Assembly: GCA_000431815.1 (NCBI GenBank)
Contig: FR889229.1
Location: 1-43,293, forward strand
Source: Butyrivibrio sp. CAG:318
GTDB taxonomy: Bacteria > Bacillota > Clostridia > Lachnospirales > Lachnospiraceae
DNA length: 43,293 bases
Reading direction: 5' to 3'
Shown: positions 24,067 through 32,033 of the stretch, piece by piece
Numbering within the stretch: position 1 is the first letter of the stretch
Layout of the letters: each line of letters begins with the position of its first letter
Translations under genes and position numbers: made by a program
Notes under the pieces: generated by a model
What the model was told of the DNA's origin: nothing
Seen by the model: the letters and a program-made list of their open reading frames with translations, nothing else
The model's database searches: none

Positions 24067-24448
24067 GAATATTACATTTGAAGCAGCTCCATTTTCATAT
24101 GATTTGACATTTGATGACAGGATTACCCTTGTGGGTGGAGACAGTGGTACAGGCAAAACAGTACTTTATGAAATGCTTGAAGATATAAGATTGACAGAAG
24201 AATATAAAGCAATTAAGCTATTTAACTACAAATCAGATGATTTTTTAGAAGCAATAAAACAGTGTAGAAATAGTTTTATTGTGATAGACAATGCAGATTG
24301 TCTGATTAGTGATGATGTCAGGAGATTCATTAATTTTGAGACGTCGAATCAATATATGCTTTTTCTACGAAATTGCGACGGACTAAATGTATCTGATAAG
24401 AGCTTTAAGGTGTTGAAGTTTGACAATAACAGGATAACACTGGAATAA
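24056..24448 (+). CDS. miniature P-loop ATPase partner
   Basis: This 130-residue protein has a Walker A GDSGTGKT (residues 28-35) and a Walker B-like strand FIVIDNADCL with Asp78, but none of the other ABC or AAA landmarks; it is about half the usual P-loop domain size. The start is ATG 24056 with AAGGAGAG some ten bases upstream, overlapping the preceding gene by 11 bases. A longer frame from 24002 lies inside that gene and is rejected. The N-terminal YKNITFEAAPFSYDLTFDD before Walker A recalls the edge strands of ABC-like nucleotide domains. Probably it forms a complex with the DUF4869-like protein and acts as an ATP-dependent switch, which is inference. Confidence 0.65.
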   Translation: MIYKNITFEAAPFSYDLTFDDRITLVGGDSGTGKTVLYEMLEDIRLTEEYKAIKLFNYKSDDFLEAIKQCRNSFIVIDNADCLISDDVRRFINFETSNQYMLFLRNCDGLNVSDKSFKVLKFDNNRITLE

Positions 24449-24477
24449 TATAAACTATTTGATATAAATAATTTACG

Positions 24478-24508
24478 TTCATATGCCGGACATGTCGGAC
24501 ATATAAAT
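24478..24508 (+). promoter_or_regulatory. possible sigma-E-like promoter of the spoIIIA operon
   Basis: In Bacillus spoIIIA is transcribed by sigma-E in the mother cell. TCATAT (24478-24483) and CATATAAA (24500-24507), 16 bases apart, resemble the sigma-E -35 and -10 elements, with slightly long spacing. The palindrome GACATGTC lies between. The assignment is tentative. Confidence 0.3.
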
Positions 24509-24527
24509 GACTAAGGAGGTTGGACAT

Positions 24528-25478
24528 ATGGACGTGGACAATAATGTAATAAATTATCTTTCGGTTAGACTGCGGGGCTTTTTTGCGGGCTGGGAAAATA
24601 TAAGTGACATAAGGGAGATAAGGCTCAGAACCGGCAGAGCGATGATAGTGTGCATGCGCGGAGGGGAACGCATTGTCACGACGGGCGGAGGGGAACGCAT
24701 TGCCACGAAGGACGGCATGCCGGTAATCGTCGGGAAAGAGGATATAAAGGAAACTCTCGAATACATAAGCAATTATTCCCTGTATGCATATGAGGAGGAA
24801 ATCAAGAAAGGCTTTATCACGATGAACGGAGGCAACAGAGTCGGTCTGTGCGGCCGGGTTGTGTATGAGGCCGGTTCGATAAAAACAATACGGAATATCT
24901 GTACCGTAAATATAAGGATGGCGCACCAGATACGGGGCTGTTCGGATATGATCATGGACAAATTGTATGAAAGCACAGGTAAGGATATATATAACACATT
25001 GATAGTATCAGCGCCATGCTGCGGAAAGACAACGCTGCTACGCGATATCGTGAGGAATATTTCGGACGGTTTCATGGGGCATGCGGGAATGACTGTGGGA
25101 ATCGCAGATGAGCGCAGTGAGATAGCTGCGTGTAATATGGGAGTGCCGCAGAATGATGTCGGGATGAGGACGGATGTGCTTGATGGCTGTATGAAGTCAC
25201 AGGGGATGATGATGCTTATACGAAGCATGAGTCCCGGAGTGGTCGCAGTCGATGAAATCGGAAGTGATGATGATGTGCAGGCGATACGGTATGCGGTAAA
25301 CTGCGGATGCCGTATAATTGCCACGGTTCATGCGACAAGTATGGAGGAATTATATCATAAAATACCATTAAAACCACTGCTTGGGGAAAAAGTATTCGGG
25401 AGGATAATCCTGTTAGGTAACAGGGAACATATCGGTAGCATAACCGGGATATATGATGGGGAGGGAAATATAATATGA
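24528..25478 (+). CDS. spoIIIAA: stage III sporulation protein AA, secretion-type ATPase
   Basis: This is a 316-residue cytoplasmic ATPase of the SpoIIIA-SpoIIQ channel between mother cell and forespore. Walker A is APCCGKTTLLRDI (about 162-174), an aspartate box follows in IADERSEIAAC, Walker B is VVAVDEIG, and ATVHATSMEEL is the sensor region, all as in type II/IV secretion ATPases. Length is slightly above Bacillus (about 307) because of a 9-codon tandem duplication near residue 44. ATG 24528 is preferred since AAGGAGG lies seven bases upstream; ATG 24507 is not. It starts the eight-gene operon, each gene nearly touching the next. Confidence 0.95.
   Translation: MDVDNNVINYLSVRLRGFFAGWENISDIREIRLRTGRAMIVCMRGGERIVTTGGGERIATKDGMPVIVGKEDIKETLEYISNYSLYAYEEEIKKGFITMNGGNRVGLCGRVVYEAGSIKTIRNICTVNIRMAHQIRGCSDMIMDKLYESTGKDIYNTLIVSAPCCGKTTLLRDIVRNISDGFMGHAGMTVGIADERSEIAACNMGVPQNDVGMRTDVLDGCMKSQGMMMLIRSMSPGVVAVDEIGSDDDVQAIRYAVNCGCRIIATVHATSMEELYHKIPLKPLLGEKVFGRIILLGNREHIGSITGIYDGEGNII
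24658..24711 (+). repeat. 27-bp in-frame tandem duplication in spoIIIAA
   Basis: Two 27-base units (24658-24684 and 24685-24711) agree at 25 of 27 positions, giving RGGERIVTT followed by GGGERIATK. It adds nine residues in the N-terminal part, before the ATPase domain. Confidence 0.85.
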
Positions 25479-26002
25479 GTACATTTACCAAAATATGCGG
25501 CATTGCATTTATTGTTTTTTCAACATCGGCGTACGGATGGGTGTTGAGCAGGGATTTAAAACGCAGGCTTCTTGAACTGCGTGAATTAAAGAAAATAATG
25601 TTTCTTCTGCGCGGGGAAATAGGGTACGGCATGACACCTTTGTTAGAGGCAGCCGGCAGTATTGCACAGCGTGTTACGGCACCGTTTAACGGAATACTTG
25701 TGTCACTTTCAAACAGAAATTCAGAAATTAAGGAGTGTCCGTTTGGGCAGATGTGGGAGGAAGAATTTACAAAGGGACTGGTCATGTCACATTTATCCGC
25801 AGCTGAAAAAGAGCGGCTTGTTGCGTTGGGGAACAGTATGGGATTAAGTGACGGCAGGACACAGCAGAATGTCATAGATGCATATATGCAGGAGGTTGAG
25901 ACTGCGATAAGCGACATGGAAAAATGTCTGCCGGCCAAAACAAGACTTTACAGAAGCCTGGGAGTTATGCTTGGAGTAGTTATATCAATTATTATAATAT
26001 GA
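25475..26002 (+). CDS. spoIIIAB: stage III sporulation protein AB
   Basis: This 175-residue protein has hydrophobic helices at both ends (about 7-22 and 160-175) and a helical cytoplasmic middle (LELRELKKIMFLLRGEIGYGMTPLLEA), the family's layout, related to GspF-like platform proteins of secretion systems. LFRSLGVMLG-like KTRLYRSLGVMLGVV closes it. Its ATG overlaps the spoIIIAA stop by four bases. It is needed for the channel that sustains forespore development. Confidence 0.93.
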   Translation: MSTFTKICGIAFIVFSTSAYGWVLSRDLKRRLLELRELKKIMFLLRGEIGYGMTPLLEAAGSIAQRVTAPFNGILVSLSNRNSEIKECPFGQMWEEEFTKGLVMSHLSAAEKERLVALGNSMGLSDGRTQQNVIDAYMQEVETAISDMEKCLPAKTRLYRSLGVMLGVVISIIII

Positions 26003-26016
26003 GAGGGCGTACATAA

Positions 26017-26211
26017 GTGGAAGTAGGATTGATTTTTAAAATAGCTGCCGTTGGAATACTGGTATCCGTGATTTATCAGGTATTAAAACACAGCGGCAGG
26101 GAGGAACAGGCGTTCCTTACAAGCCTTGCGGGACTTGTGCTTGTACTTTTCTGGATAATACCGTATATCAAGGACTTATTCCAGAGCATTAAGGATATTT
26201 TCTCACTGTAA
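26017..26211 (+). CDS. spoIIIAC: stage III sporulation protein AC
   Basis: This 64-residue membrane protein has two helices (about 3-22 and 33-57). The sequence EVGLIFKIAAVGILVSV and the central HSGREEQAFLTSLAGLV loop match SpoIIIAC. GAGGG and a GTG start at 26017 are used. It is a membrane component of the SpoIIIA channel together with SpoIIIAD. Confidence 0.93.
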   Translation: MEVGLIFKIAAVGILVSVIYQVLKHSGREEQAFLTSLAGLVLVLFWIIPYIKDLFQSIKDIFSL

Positions 26212-26221
26212 GGGGTGCGGT

Positions 26222-26605
26222 ATGGATATTGTTAAAGTGGCGGTAATAGGCATTGCAGGGGTCATGCTTTCGATTATCATGAAAAACAGCCGCAGTGAAT
26301 ATGCACAGCTTGTGGCACTTGTGACAGCGGCGGTCGTATTCTGTTATGTTACCGCCAGAATAAAAATCGTCATTGAATCCGTGAACGGTTTTATGGGGCA
26401 TGTAGGTGTTGAAAGCCGGTATATCACGATACTTGTCAAAATGACCGGAATAGCCTATGTGTCTGAGTTTGCATCATCGATGTGCCGCGATGCCGGATAC
26501 CAGGCGGTTGCATCGCAGATAGAGATATTTGCCAAACTGTCATTGCTTGCGGTCAGTCTGCCGGTGGTGACGGCGCTTATAAACACAATAGAAAGCAGTA
26601 TATGA
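26222..26605 (+). CDS. spoIIIAD: stage III sporulation protein AD
   Basis: This 127-residue membrane protein has three to four helices, close in length to Bacillus SpoIIIAD (about 130). The segment VESRYITILVKMTGIAYVSEFASSMCRDAGYQAVASQIEIFAK is highly characteristic. It is related to SpoIIIAC and sits ten bases after it, preceded by AAGGGGTG. Confidence 0.94.
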   Translation: MDIVKVAVIGIAGVMLSIIMKNSRSEYAQLVALVTAAVVFCYVTARIKIVIESVNGFMGHVGVESRYITILVKMTGIAYVSEFASSMCRDAGYQAVASQIEIFAKLSLLAVSLPVVTALINTIESSI

Positions 26606-26606
26606 T

Positions 26607-27713
26607 ATGAAAAGGGTTGTGATTTTAATAATTGCATTTATGGCTGTGGCTACGCTCATATCTATAAGGGTGAAGGCTGCGGAACCGGATGATTATGACT
26701 TTTCGCAGATTGATGAGGTCATGAGCAACACCGATTTTGACTTCAAGGAAACGGTAAAACTTTTTTTCTCCGGAGAGACGGATAAGAGTATCACCGGACT
26801 GGGACAGGCACTTCTTGATTCACTTTTTTCTGAACTCGCTGCCCAGAAAAGCCTGATAACCAGAATAGTCATAATAGGCGTGGCGGCAGCAGTATTTATG
26901 AATGTGGCATCGGCATTCTTAAAAGGAAGCATAGCACAGACGGGATTTTATATTACATTTATGCTTCTTATGGGAACACTGATGAGCGGATATGTAATTG
27001 CGGCGGACCTTGTAACGGATGCGATGAACAGTCTTCTTGAATTTATGGAGGCGGTTGTACCTATATACACGCTTTCGGTCGGGTTCGCGGCGGGAAGTTC
27101 GAGTGCGGCATCATTTTACAGCATTATAACCATACTTATTGTAATAATCCAGAAACTTTTATGTGACTTTATCATTCCCATGATATATATCTATATGGTG
27201 TTCAATTTTATTAACAATATTACCGAGGAAAATGTATTCACGCGTATATGTGAACTGCTTAAAACGGTAATTGAATGGATTCTAAAAGCACTTCTTTCAT
27301 GTGTAATAGGGATGAATATTATACAAAGCATGATAAATCCGGTTATGGACAGTTTAAAGACATCGGCACTTGGCAAGGCGGCATCGATGATTCCCGGTGT
27401 GGGCGGCGTACTGACATCGGTATCGGGACTGGTGCTTGGATCCGGCACACTTATCAAGAATTCAATCGGCATGGCTTCAATGATAGCGGTAATAGTGCTG
27501 TGTTTTATTCCGGTCATCAAAGCGGTTGCAATGTCAATCGGATATAAGTTCGCGGGAGCTATGCTTGAACCGGTATCAGATAAGAGAATTTCCAATGCGG
27601 TCAACGGGATATATGAAAGTATAGTGCTTCTGGCCAAGACTTTATTGTACGGTGTGGTTTTCTTTCTGCTTACAATGGCAATAGTGTGTTATTCAACCAA
27701 CAGGACGGTGTGA
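26607..27713 (+). CDS. spoIIIAE: stage III sporulation protein AE
   Basis: This 368-residue polytopic protein begins with a cleavable-looking signal (1-24, ending RVKA). An extracytoplasmic stretch follows with DYDFSQIDEVM, then about seven to eight helices from residue 90 on. PVIKAVAMSIGYKFAGAMLEPVSDKRIS near the C-terminus is the family's conserved block. It is the largest membrane subunit of the SpoIIIA channel. It begins one base after spoIIIAD ends. Confidence 0.94.
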   Translation: MKRVVILIIAFMAVATLISIRVKAAEPDDYDFSQIDEVMSNTDFDFKETVKLFFSGETDKSITGLGQALLDSLFSELAAQKSLITRIVIIGVAAAVFMNVASAFLKGSIAQTGFYITFMLLMGTLMSGYVIAADLVTDAMNSLLEFMEAVVPIYTLSVGFAAGSSSAASFYSIITILIVIIQKLLCDFIIPMIYIYMVFNFINNITEENVFTRICELLKTVIEWILKALLSCVIGMNIIQSMINPVMDSLKTSALGKAASMIPGVGGVLTSVSGLVLGSGTLIKNSIGMASMIAVIVLCFIPVIKAVAMSIGYKFAGAMLEPVSDKRISNAVNGIYESIVLLAKTLLYGVVFFLLTMAIVCYSTNRTV

Positions 27714-27714
27714 G

Positions 27715-28302
27715 ATGATGGAGTATCTTATTAAGTGGGTAAAAAATATCGCAATTTTCTATATAATTTCAACATTGGTACAAAACCTTGTGCCTGATGG
27801 GAAATATCTTAAATATATCAAACTTTTTCTAGGAATAGTGATGGTAATTCTGTTGATACGCCCGCTCGGAGAACTTATCGGGGCGACTGATGATTATAAT
27901 AAAATTTATTTACAGGCTGGTGTCGATGAAATGTCAGCCGAGCTTAAAGCCGGTCTTGAGGCTGCCGATGAGGAACGTTCCCGGATTGTTGTGGGTGAGT
28001 ACACCGATAGAATAAAATCTGACATACAGGAATATGTAACCGGACTTGGTGCCGGATATAAGGATTCGTCCGTTACGATAGACACGGATGCCGCCTCGGA
28101 TACATTCGGGCAGATTACGGGGATAACCGTAAATGTAACGAGGGAGAGTGCATATGACAGAAATCATATAGATGTGGATAAGATAGTGATAGACCGGGAT
28201 CCGGATGATATGAATGAAGAACTTCTTTCAATCAGGATAAAAAATTATTTATCCGACTTCTATAATCTGTCAAAGCGTAATATATATGTAAATATAGTTT
28301 AG
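27715..28302 (+). CDS. spoIIIAF: stage III sporulation protein AF
   Basis: This 195-residue protein has two N-terminal helices (about 8-25 and 36-54; YLIKWVKNIAIFYIISTLVQNLVPDGKYLKYIKLFLGIV is the family signature) and an extracytoplasmic domain of ring-building type ending LSDFYNLSKRNIYVNIV. It starts one base after spoIIIAE; ATG 27718 is an equally possible start. In the channel it lies in the mother-cell side membrane. Confidence 0.92.
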   Translation: MMEYLIKWVKNIAIFYIISTLVQNLVPDGKYLKYIKLFLGIVMVILLIRPLGELIGATDDYNKIYLQAGVDEMSAELKAGLEAADEERSRIVVGEYTDRIKSDIQEYVTGLGAGYKDSSVTIDTDAASDTFGQITGITVNVTRESAYDRNHIDVDKIVIDRDPDDMNEELLSIRIKNYLSDFYNLSKRNIYVNIV

Positions 28303-28323
28303 GAGGTTCAGATAAGGGAGTAT

Positions 28324-28905
28324 ATGATGAGTATCAAATTGCCTGACAAGTGGAAAAAAATACTGTCAAAAATAGCATCTAAAGATAAACTTCTTATTTT
28401 TCTTCTGGCAGGTGTACTGCTTATCATCATTAATATTCCTGTTAAGTCATCCACAGCCAAAGCAAAGAATTCGGACACCACGGTTAAGGAAACGCAGGCT
28501 GACAGTTCATATTATATATCAGCACTGGAAAAGGAACTTTCGCAGGCACTTGCCGAATGCGAAGGTGTAGGCCGGGCAAAGGTTGTGATAACGGCAGCCA
28601 ATAACGGAAAATCGGTTTTGTATGTGCAGAAATCGGAAAGCGAGAATATAACGGATGAGACGGACAGCACGGGAGGCAGCCGCAGAACGTCGCAGAAAAC
28701 ATCTGATGAATCGGTTGTATATACGGATAGCGGAAGCACAAAAAGTCCTTTTATAACAGAGGAACTGGTGCCGGAAATACAGGGCGTTCTTATATTAGCT
28801 GAAGGCGGAGATGATGCGCGCACAGTGTCTGAAATCACCAAAGCAGCAAGTGCACTTCTGGGTATCTCGGTCAATAAAATAAAAGTATTAAAAATGGAGG
28901 TATGA
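28324..28905 (+). CDS. spoIIIAG: stage III sporulation protein AG, channel ring protein
   Basis: This 193-residue protein has one membrane helix (about 23-40), a variable linker and a ring-building-motif domain (YISALEKELSQALAECEGVGRAKVVITA... up to EGGDDARTVSEITKAASALLGISVNKIKVLKM). In Bacillus the homologue forms a large ring spanning the inter-membrane space. It is shorter than in Bacillus (about 229), mostly in the serine/threonine-rich insertion between residues 105 and 140. AAGGGAG precedes ATG 28324. Confidence 0.93.
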   Translation: MMSIKLPDKWKKILSKIASKDKLLIFLLAGVLLIIINIPVKSSTAKAKNSDTTVKETQADSSYYISALEKELSQALAECEGVGRAKVVITAANNGKSVLYVQKSESENITDETDSTGGSRRTSQKTSDESVVYTDSGSTKSPFITEELVPEIQGVLILAEGGDDARTVSEITKAASALLGISVNKIKVLKMEV

Positions 28906-28907
28906 TT

Positions 28908-29579
28908 TTGAAAAAAATCTTCAGGAAAAATCAGATTATTATTACGGCCCTGGCACTCATGATTGCTGTTGCCGGGTACATAAATTATTCAGATAACATA
29001 AGAAACAGAAATAAAAGTACCAAGAACACCACAGAGAGTGAAAGCGCGGATATAGTGAGTAATGACCTTGACGATCCGGGCGCGACGGTGTTCACATCAA
29101 GTGTTAATTCACAATTTATAATAAGTGCCAAATTAGAGCGGGAGCAGGTAAGGGCATCCGGAAAGGAAACATTGCTTGAAGTTATCAACAACACCCAATT
29201 GTCAGAAGACGCCAAAGCCCAGGCGGTTTCCGATATGGTTGCGATTGCGGATGCATCTGAGAAAGAGGCGGCAGCTGAACTTCTCCTTGAAGCCAAGGGT
29301 TTTGAAAATGTGATAGTGTCAATGACGGGCGGTCAGGTCGATGTTGTTGTGGAAATATCCGAACTTACGGACACGAACAGGGCACAGATTGAAGATATAG
29401 TTACGCGTAAGACCGGATGCTCAATAGAAAATCTGACAATTACATCCATTACACCGGCTAAGGACGATACGCAGGCGGTGTCCGCGGATTCGGAAACCGA
29501 AGGTGAGACGGAAACGGTTCCTGAAACAGAAGAAGCAACAGAACCGGCCGGACTTCCCGGTGAGGGAATTTTGCAATAA
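28908..29579 (+). CDS. spoIIIAH: stage III sporulation protein AH
   Basis: This 223-residue protein has a membrane helix (about 9-25) and an extracytoplasmic SpoIIQ-binding domain with the YscJ-like fold: FIISAKLEREQVRASGKETL, then EKEAAAELLLEAKGFENVIVSMTGGQVDVVV. An acidic tail rich in glutamate and threonine follows. TTG 28908 is chosen as start because GGAGG (28896-28900) is seven bases away. The in-frame ATG 28902, overlapping the spoIIIAG stop, is only one base from the site. It interacts with forespore SpoIIQ; spoIIQ is not in the window. Confidence 0.92.
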   Translation: MKKIFRKNQIIITALALMIAVAGYINYSDNIRNRNKSTKNTTESESADIVSNDLDDPGATVFTSSVNSQFIISAKLEREQVRASGKETLLEVINNTQLSEDAKAQAVSDMVAIADASEKEAAAELLLEAKGFENVIVSMTGGQVDVVVEISELTDTNRAQIEDIVTRKTGCSIENLTITSITPAKDDTQAVSADSETEGETETVPETEEATEPAGLPGEGILQ

Positions 29580-29604
29580 GTAATTGCAAAATACTTATTT
29601 TTTT
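29575..29604 (+). terminator. terminator of the spoIIIA operon
   Basis: AATAAGTA 29575-29582 pairs with TACTTATT 29592-29599, followed by a T-run to 29604. The spoIIIAH stop codon lies inside the first arm. An alternative pairing, ATTTTGCAAT with ATTGCAAAAT, overlaps it. Confidence 0.7.
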
Positions 29605-29612
29605 ATTATAAT
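29584..29612 (+). promoter_or_regulatory. promoter for asp23, embedded in the spoIIIA terminator
   Basis: The -35 TTGCAA (29584-29589) sits in the terminator loop and the -10 TATAAT (29607-29612) after its T-run, with a 17-base spacer. This restarts housekeeping transcription right after the sporulation operon. Confidence 0.75.
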
Positions 29613-29663
29613 GTTTTTAACAGAACCAGCAGATTACGCGAGGATATTCAGGAGGATAAAGTT

Positions 29664-30044
29664 ATGGCAGAGAATACAGCAGCAGAGAAGTCATACGATT
29701 GCGATGAGAATATAGGAAGAATAAGAATTTCGGAACAGGTTGTAGCGGTTATTGCCGGCATTGCAGCTACCGAAGTTGAAGGAGTAGAGTCACTTGTAGG
29801 TAATATCACGAATGAGATTGTTGCCAAGATGGGAATCAAGAATTTGTCCAGAGGAATCCGGCTTAAGATGGTGGATGATACTGTATTTATTCAGATTACC
29901 GTTAATATCATGTACGGTTACAGCATACCTGATATAAGCCGTAACATTCAGGAGAAGGTAAGCCAGGCTATTGAGAACATGACCGGATTAAGCGTTGCGG
30001 AAGTGAATGTAATAGTTTCTGACGTGACAGTTTCCAAAAACTGA
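29664..30044 (+). CDS. Asp23/Gls24 family envelope stress protein
   Basis: This 126-residue protein matches the Asp23 family: GRIRISEQVVAVIAGIAATEVEGVESLVG at the start, GIRLKMVDDTVFIQITVNIMYGYSIPDISRNIQEKVSQAIENMTGLSVAEVNVIVSDV at the end. Bacillus YqhY is the counterpart at this locus, linked to lipid (acetyl-CoA carboxylase) homeostasis. It is cytoplasmic and without signal peptide. AGGAGG lies eight bases before ATG 29664. It has its own promoter and a terminator before nusB. Confidence 0.92.
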   Translation: MAENTAAEKSYDCDENIGRIRISEQVVAVIAGIAATEVEGVESLVGNITNEIVAKMGIKNLSRGIRLKMVDDTVFIQITVNIMYGYSIPDISRNIQEKVSQAIENMTGLSVAEVNVIVSDVTVSKN

Positions 30045-30076
30045 TTTTAGGACTTTTTAATTTCAGATATTTATTG

Positions 30077-30115
30077 TATAATCAGAGTGTCATGCATTTT
30101 GGCACTCTAATTTTT
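30077..30115 (+). terminator. asp23 terminator with an overlapping -10 element
   Basis: AGAGTGTCA 30084-30092 pairs with TGGCACTCT 30100-30108 (one G-U pair), followed by AATTTTT. A perfect TATAAT stands just before it at 30077-30082, with a poor -35, so a nusB transcript could begin within or next to this hairpin. Confidence 0.65.
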
Positions 30116-30142
30116 ATAAAAAATAACACACAGAGGTATACT

Positions 30143-30613
30143 ATGAAGAGAAGTACAATCAGAGAACATGTATTCAGAATATTGTTCAGATATGATTTTT
30201 ATGGTCAGGAGGATTTTGCTGAACAGGCAGCGCTCTATTTTGATGCAAGAGTACCTGAGAAGATTGTTCCTATTATGTACAGGAAAGGTCCGGTTGAGAA
30301 AGATGAGGATGATGATGAACTTGACTGCGCTGTTATATCAGATATGGACAGAGCCGAGATCCAGTCAAGAGCAGAGCAGATTGCCGCACTGGTGCCGGAG
30401 ATAGATAAGCAGATAGAGGCAGCGTGTGACGGATGGGCACTCGGAAGAATCGGAAAGGCAGAACTTGCTATATTAAGAGTTGCCGTGTTTGAATTGAAAT
30501 ATGACGGAATTAAGCCTGCCATTGCTATCAATGAGGCAGTTGAGCTGGCTAAGAAATATTGTGATGTAAAGTCACGTTCGTTTGTTAACGGCGTGCTTGC
30601 CAAAATGCTTTAG
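30143..30613 (+). CDS. nusB: transcription antitermination factor NusB
   Basis: This 156-residue all-helical RNA-binding protein binds boxA of rRNA leaders with NusE. The start is KRSTIREHVFRILFRYDFYG. A short acidic insertion with EKDEDDDELD lies near residue 55, and the C-terminal half DGWALGRIGKAELAILRVAVFELKYDGIKPAIAINEAVELAKKYC is canonical. ATG 30143 is preferred over upstream frames because GAGGT precedes it. It heads the nusB-xseA-xseB-ispA-dxs run. Confidence 0.95.
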   Translation: MKRSTIREHVFRILFRYDFYGQEDFAEQAALYFDARVPEKIVPIMYRKGPVEKDEDDDELDCAVISDMDRAEIQSRAEQIAALVPEIDKQIEAACDGWALGRIGKAELAILRVAVFELKYDGIKPAIAINEAVELAKKYCDVKSRSFVNGVLAKML

Positions 30614-30621
30614 GAACCGGA

Positions 30622-31830
30622 ATGAAAATATATACCGTTGAACAGATTAATAATTATATCAGGAATATGTTTGACACTGATTTCGTGTTAAGCCGTGTCA
30701 ATGTCACGGGTGAAGTAAGTAATTGCAAATATCATCCGTCGGGACATATATATTTTACCATTAAGGACAATAATAATGCGCTTTCCGTAATAATGTTTGC
30801 GGGAAATCGTAACGGACTCGGTTTCAGACTTGAGAATGGAATGAAAATTGTTGTCACGGGTAAGATTACAGTGTTTGCAAGGGACGGAAAGTATCAGCTC
30901 TATGCATCATCGATAGAGCGTGCGGGCATGGGAGAGCTTTACGAGCGGTATCTGGCACTTAAGAAGGAACTTGAGGAAATGGGAATGTTTGATGATATGT
31001 ACAAACAGCCCATTCCCTATTATTCAGCGAAGGTCGGTGTTGTTACGGCATCCACCGGAGCAGCCATCCAGGATATAATTAATGTATCTAAGCGCAGAAA
31101 TCCATATGTACAGATTGTGCTATACCCGGCACTTGTGCAGGGAGATGGCGCGGTTTTAAGTATATGCCGTGGTATTGAGGCATTGGAACGGTATGGTGTG
31201 GATGTTATAATAGTCGGACGCGGAGGCGGTTCGATAGAGGATTTGTGGGCGTTTAATGATGAGAACGTCGCAAGGACGATTTTTGAATGTCATATTCCGG
31301 TCATATCAGCTGTCGGACATGAGACAGATTTTACAATTGCAGATTTTGTGGCGGATATGCGGGCACCGACACCGTCAGCGGCGGCAGAACTTGCAGTATG
31401 TGATATGGAACAGCTTATTAACCGGATTGAAGGCTGCAGGGACAAGCTGAATAACAGAATGAACACCCTGATTGATAATATGCGATACAGAGTCGGAACA
31501 TGCAGAGCCAGGATAGACGCGTTATCACCTTCCGGCATTATAGAGAGAAGGAAACATGATATTTTCCTGAAGAGCAGGCAGCTTGATACATTAATGAATA
31601 ATCTGATCAGCTGCAGGCGGAATGAACTTAAGATACGCGCAGCCAAGCTGGAGGCACTTTCACCGATAGCCAGGCTGACAGGCGGTTATTCATATGTTGA
31701 AGATGTCAAAGGCCGTGCGGTGACAAGTACCGATATGGTAAAGACTGACGATATCCTGAAAGTCAATGTAAGCGACGGTGTGATATATGCTGCTGTTACA
31801 GATACCAAGAAGAGAGCGAGGCAGGGATAA
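30622..31830 (+). CDS. xseA: exodeoxyribonuclease VII large subunit
   Basis: This 402-residue protein has an N-terminal OB-fold (VTGEVSNCKYHPSGHIYFTIKD), the catalytic region with GVVTASTGAAIQDI and VGRGGGSIEDLWAFNDE, HETDFTIADFVADMRAPTPSAAAE, a coiled coil and a C-terminal GGYSYV repeat. It degrades single-stranded DNA to acid-soluble oligonucleotides together with XseB. It is shorter than E. coli (456) but normal for Firmicutes. Its stop overlaps the xseB start by one base. Confidence 0.95.
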   Translation: MKIYTVEQINNYIRNMFDTDFVLSRVNVTGEVSNCKYHPSGHIYFTIKDNNNALSVIMFAGNRNGLGFRLENGMKIVVTGKITVFARDGKYQLYASSIERAGMGELYERYLALKKELEEMGMFDDMYKQPIPYYSAKVGVVTASTGAAIQDIINVSKRRNPYVQIVLYPALVQGDGAVLSICRGIEALERYGVDVIIVGRGGGSIEDLWAFNDENVARTIFECHIPVISAVGHETDFTIADFVADMRAPTPSAAAELAVCDMEQLINRIEGCRDKLNNRMNTLIDNMRYRVGTCRARIDALSPSGIIERRKHDIFLKSRQLDTLMNNLISCRRNELKIRAAKLEALSPIARLTGGYSYVEDVKGRAVTSTDMVKTDDILKVNVSDGVIYAAVTDTKKRARQG

Positions 31831-32033
31831 TGACAATAGAAGAGAATCTTGCAAGGCTCGATGAAATAATTTCGAAACTTGATAATAAAGACACATCACT
31901 TGAAGATGCATTTAAGGAATATGAGAGCGGCATTAAGCTTGTGAAGGAATGTAATGACGCCATTGATAAAGTCGAAAAAGATGTTATCACGCTTAACGGC
32001 GGAGAGGACAGTGATAAGGACAATGATATTTAA
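31830..32033 (+). CDS. xseB: exodeoxyribonuclease VII small subunit
   Basis: This 67-residue helical protein has the usual ENLARLDEIISKLDNKDTSLEDAFKEYESGIKLVKEC. It forms the multi-copy partner of XseA. ATG 31830 overlaps the xseA stop, and its end overlaps ispA by 11 bases, so all three are translationally coupled. Confidence 0.94.
   Translation: MTIEENLARLDEIISKLDNKDTSLEDAFKEYESGIKLVKECNDAIDKVEKDVITLNGGEDSDKDNDI

Noticed and set aside
27191..27637. Minus-strand 148-codon frame inside spoIIIAE
   Set aside because: It is a shadow of the conserved membrane protein gene with no ribosome site.
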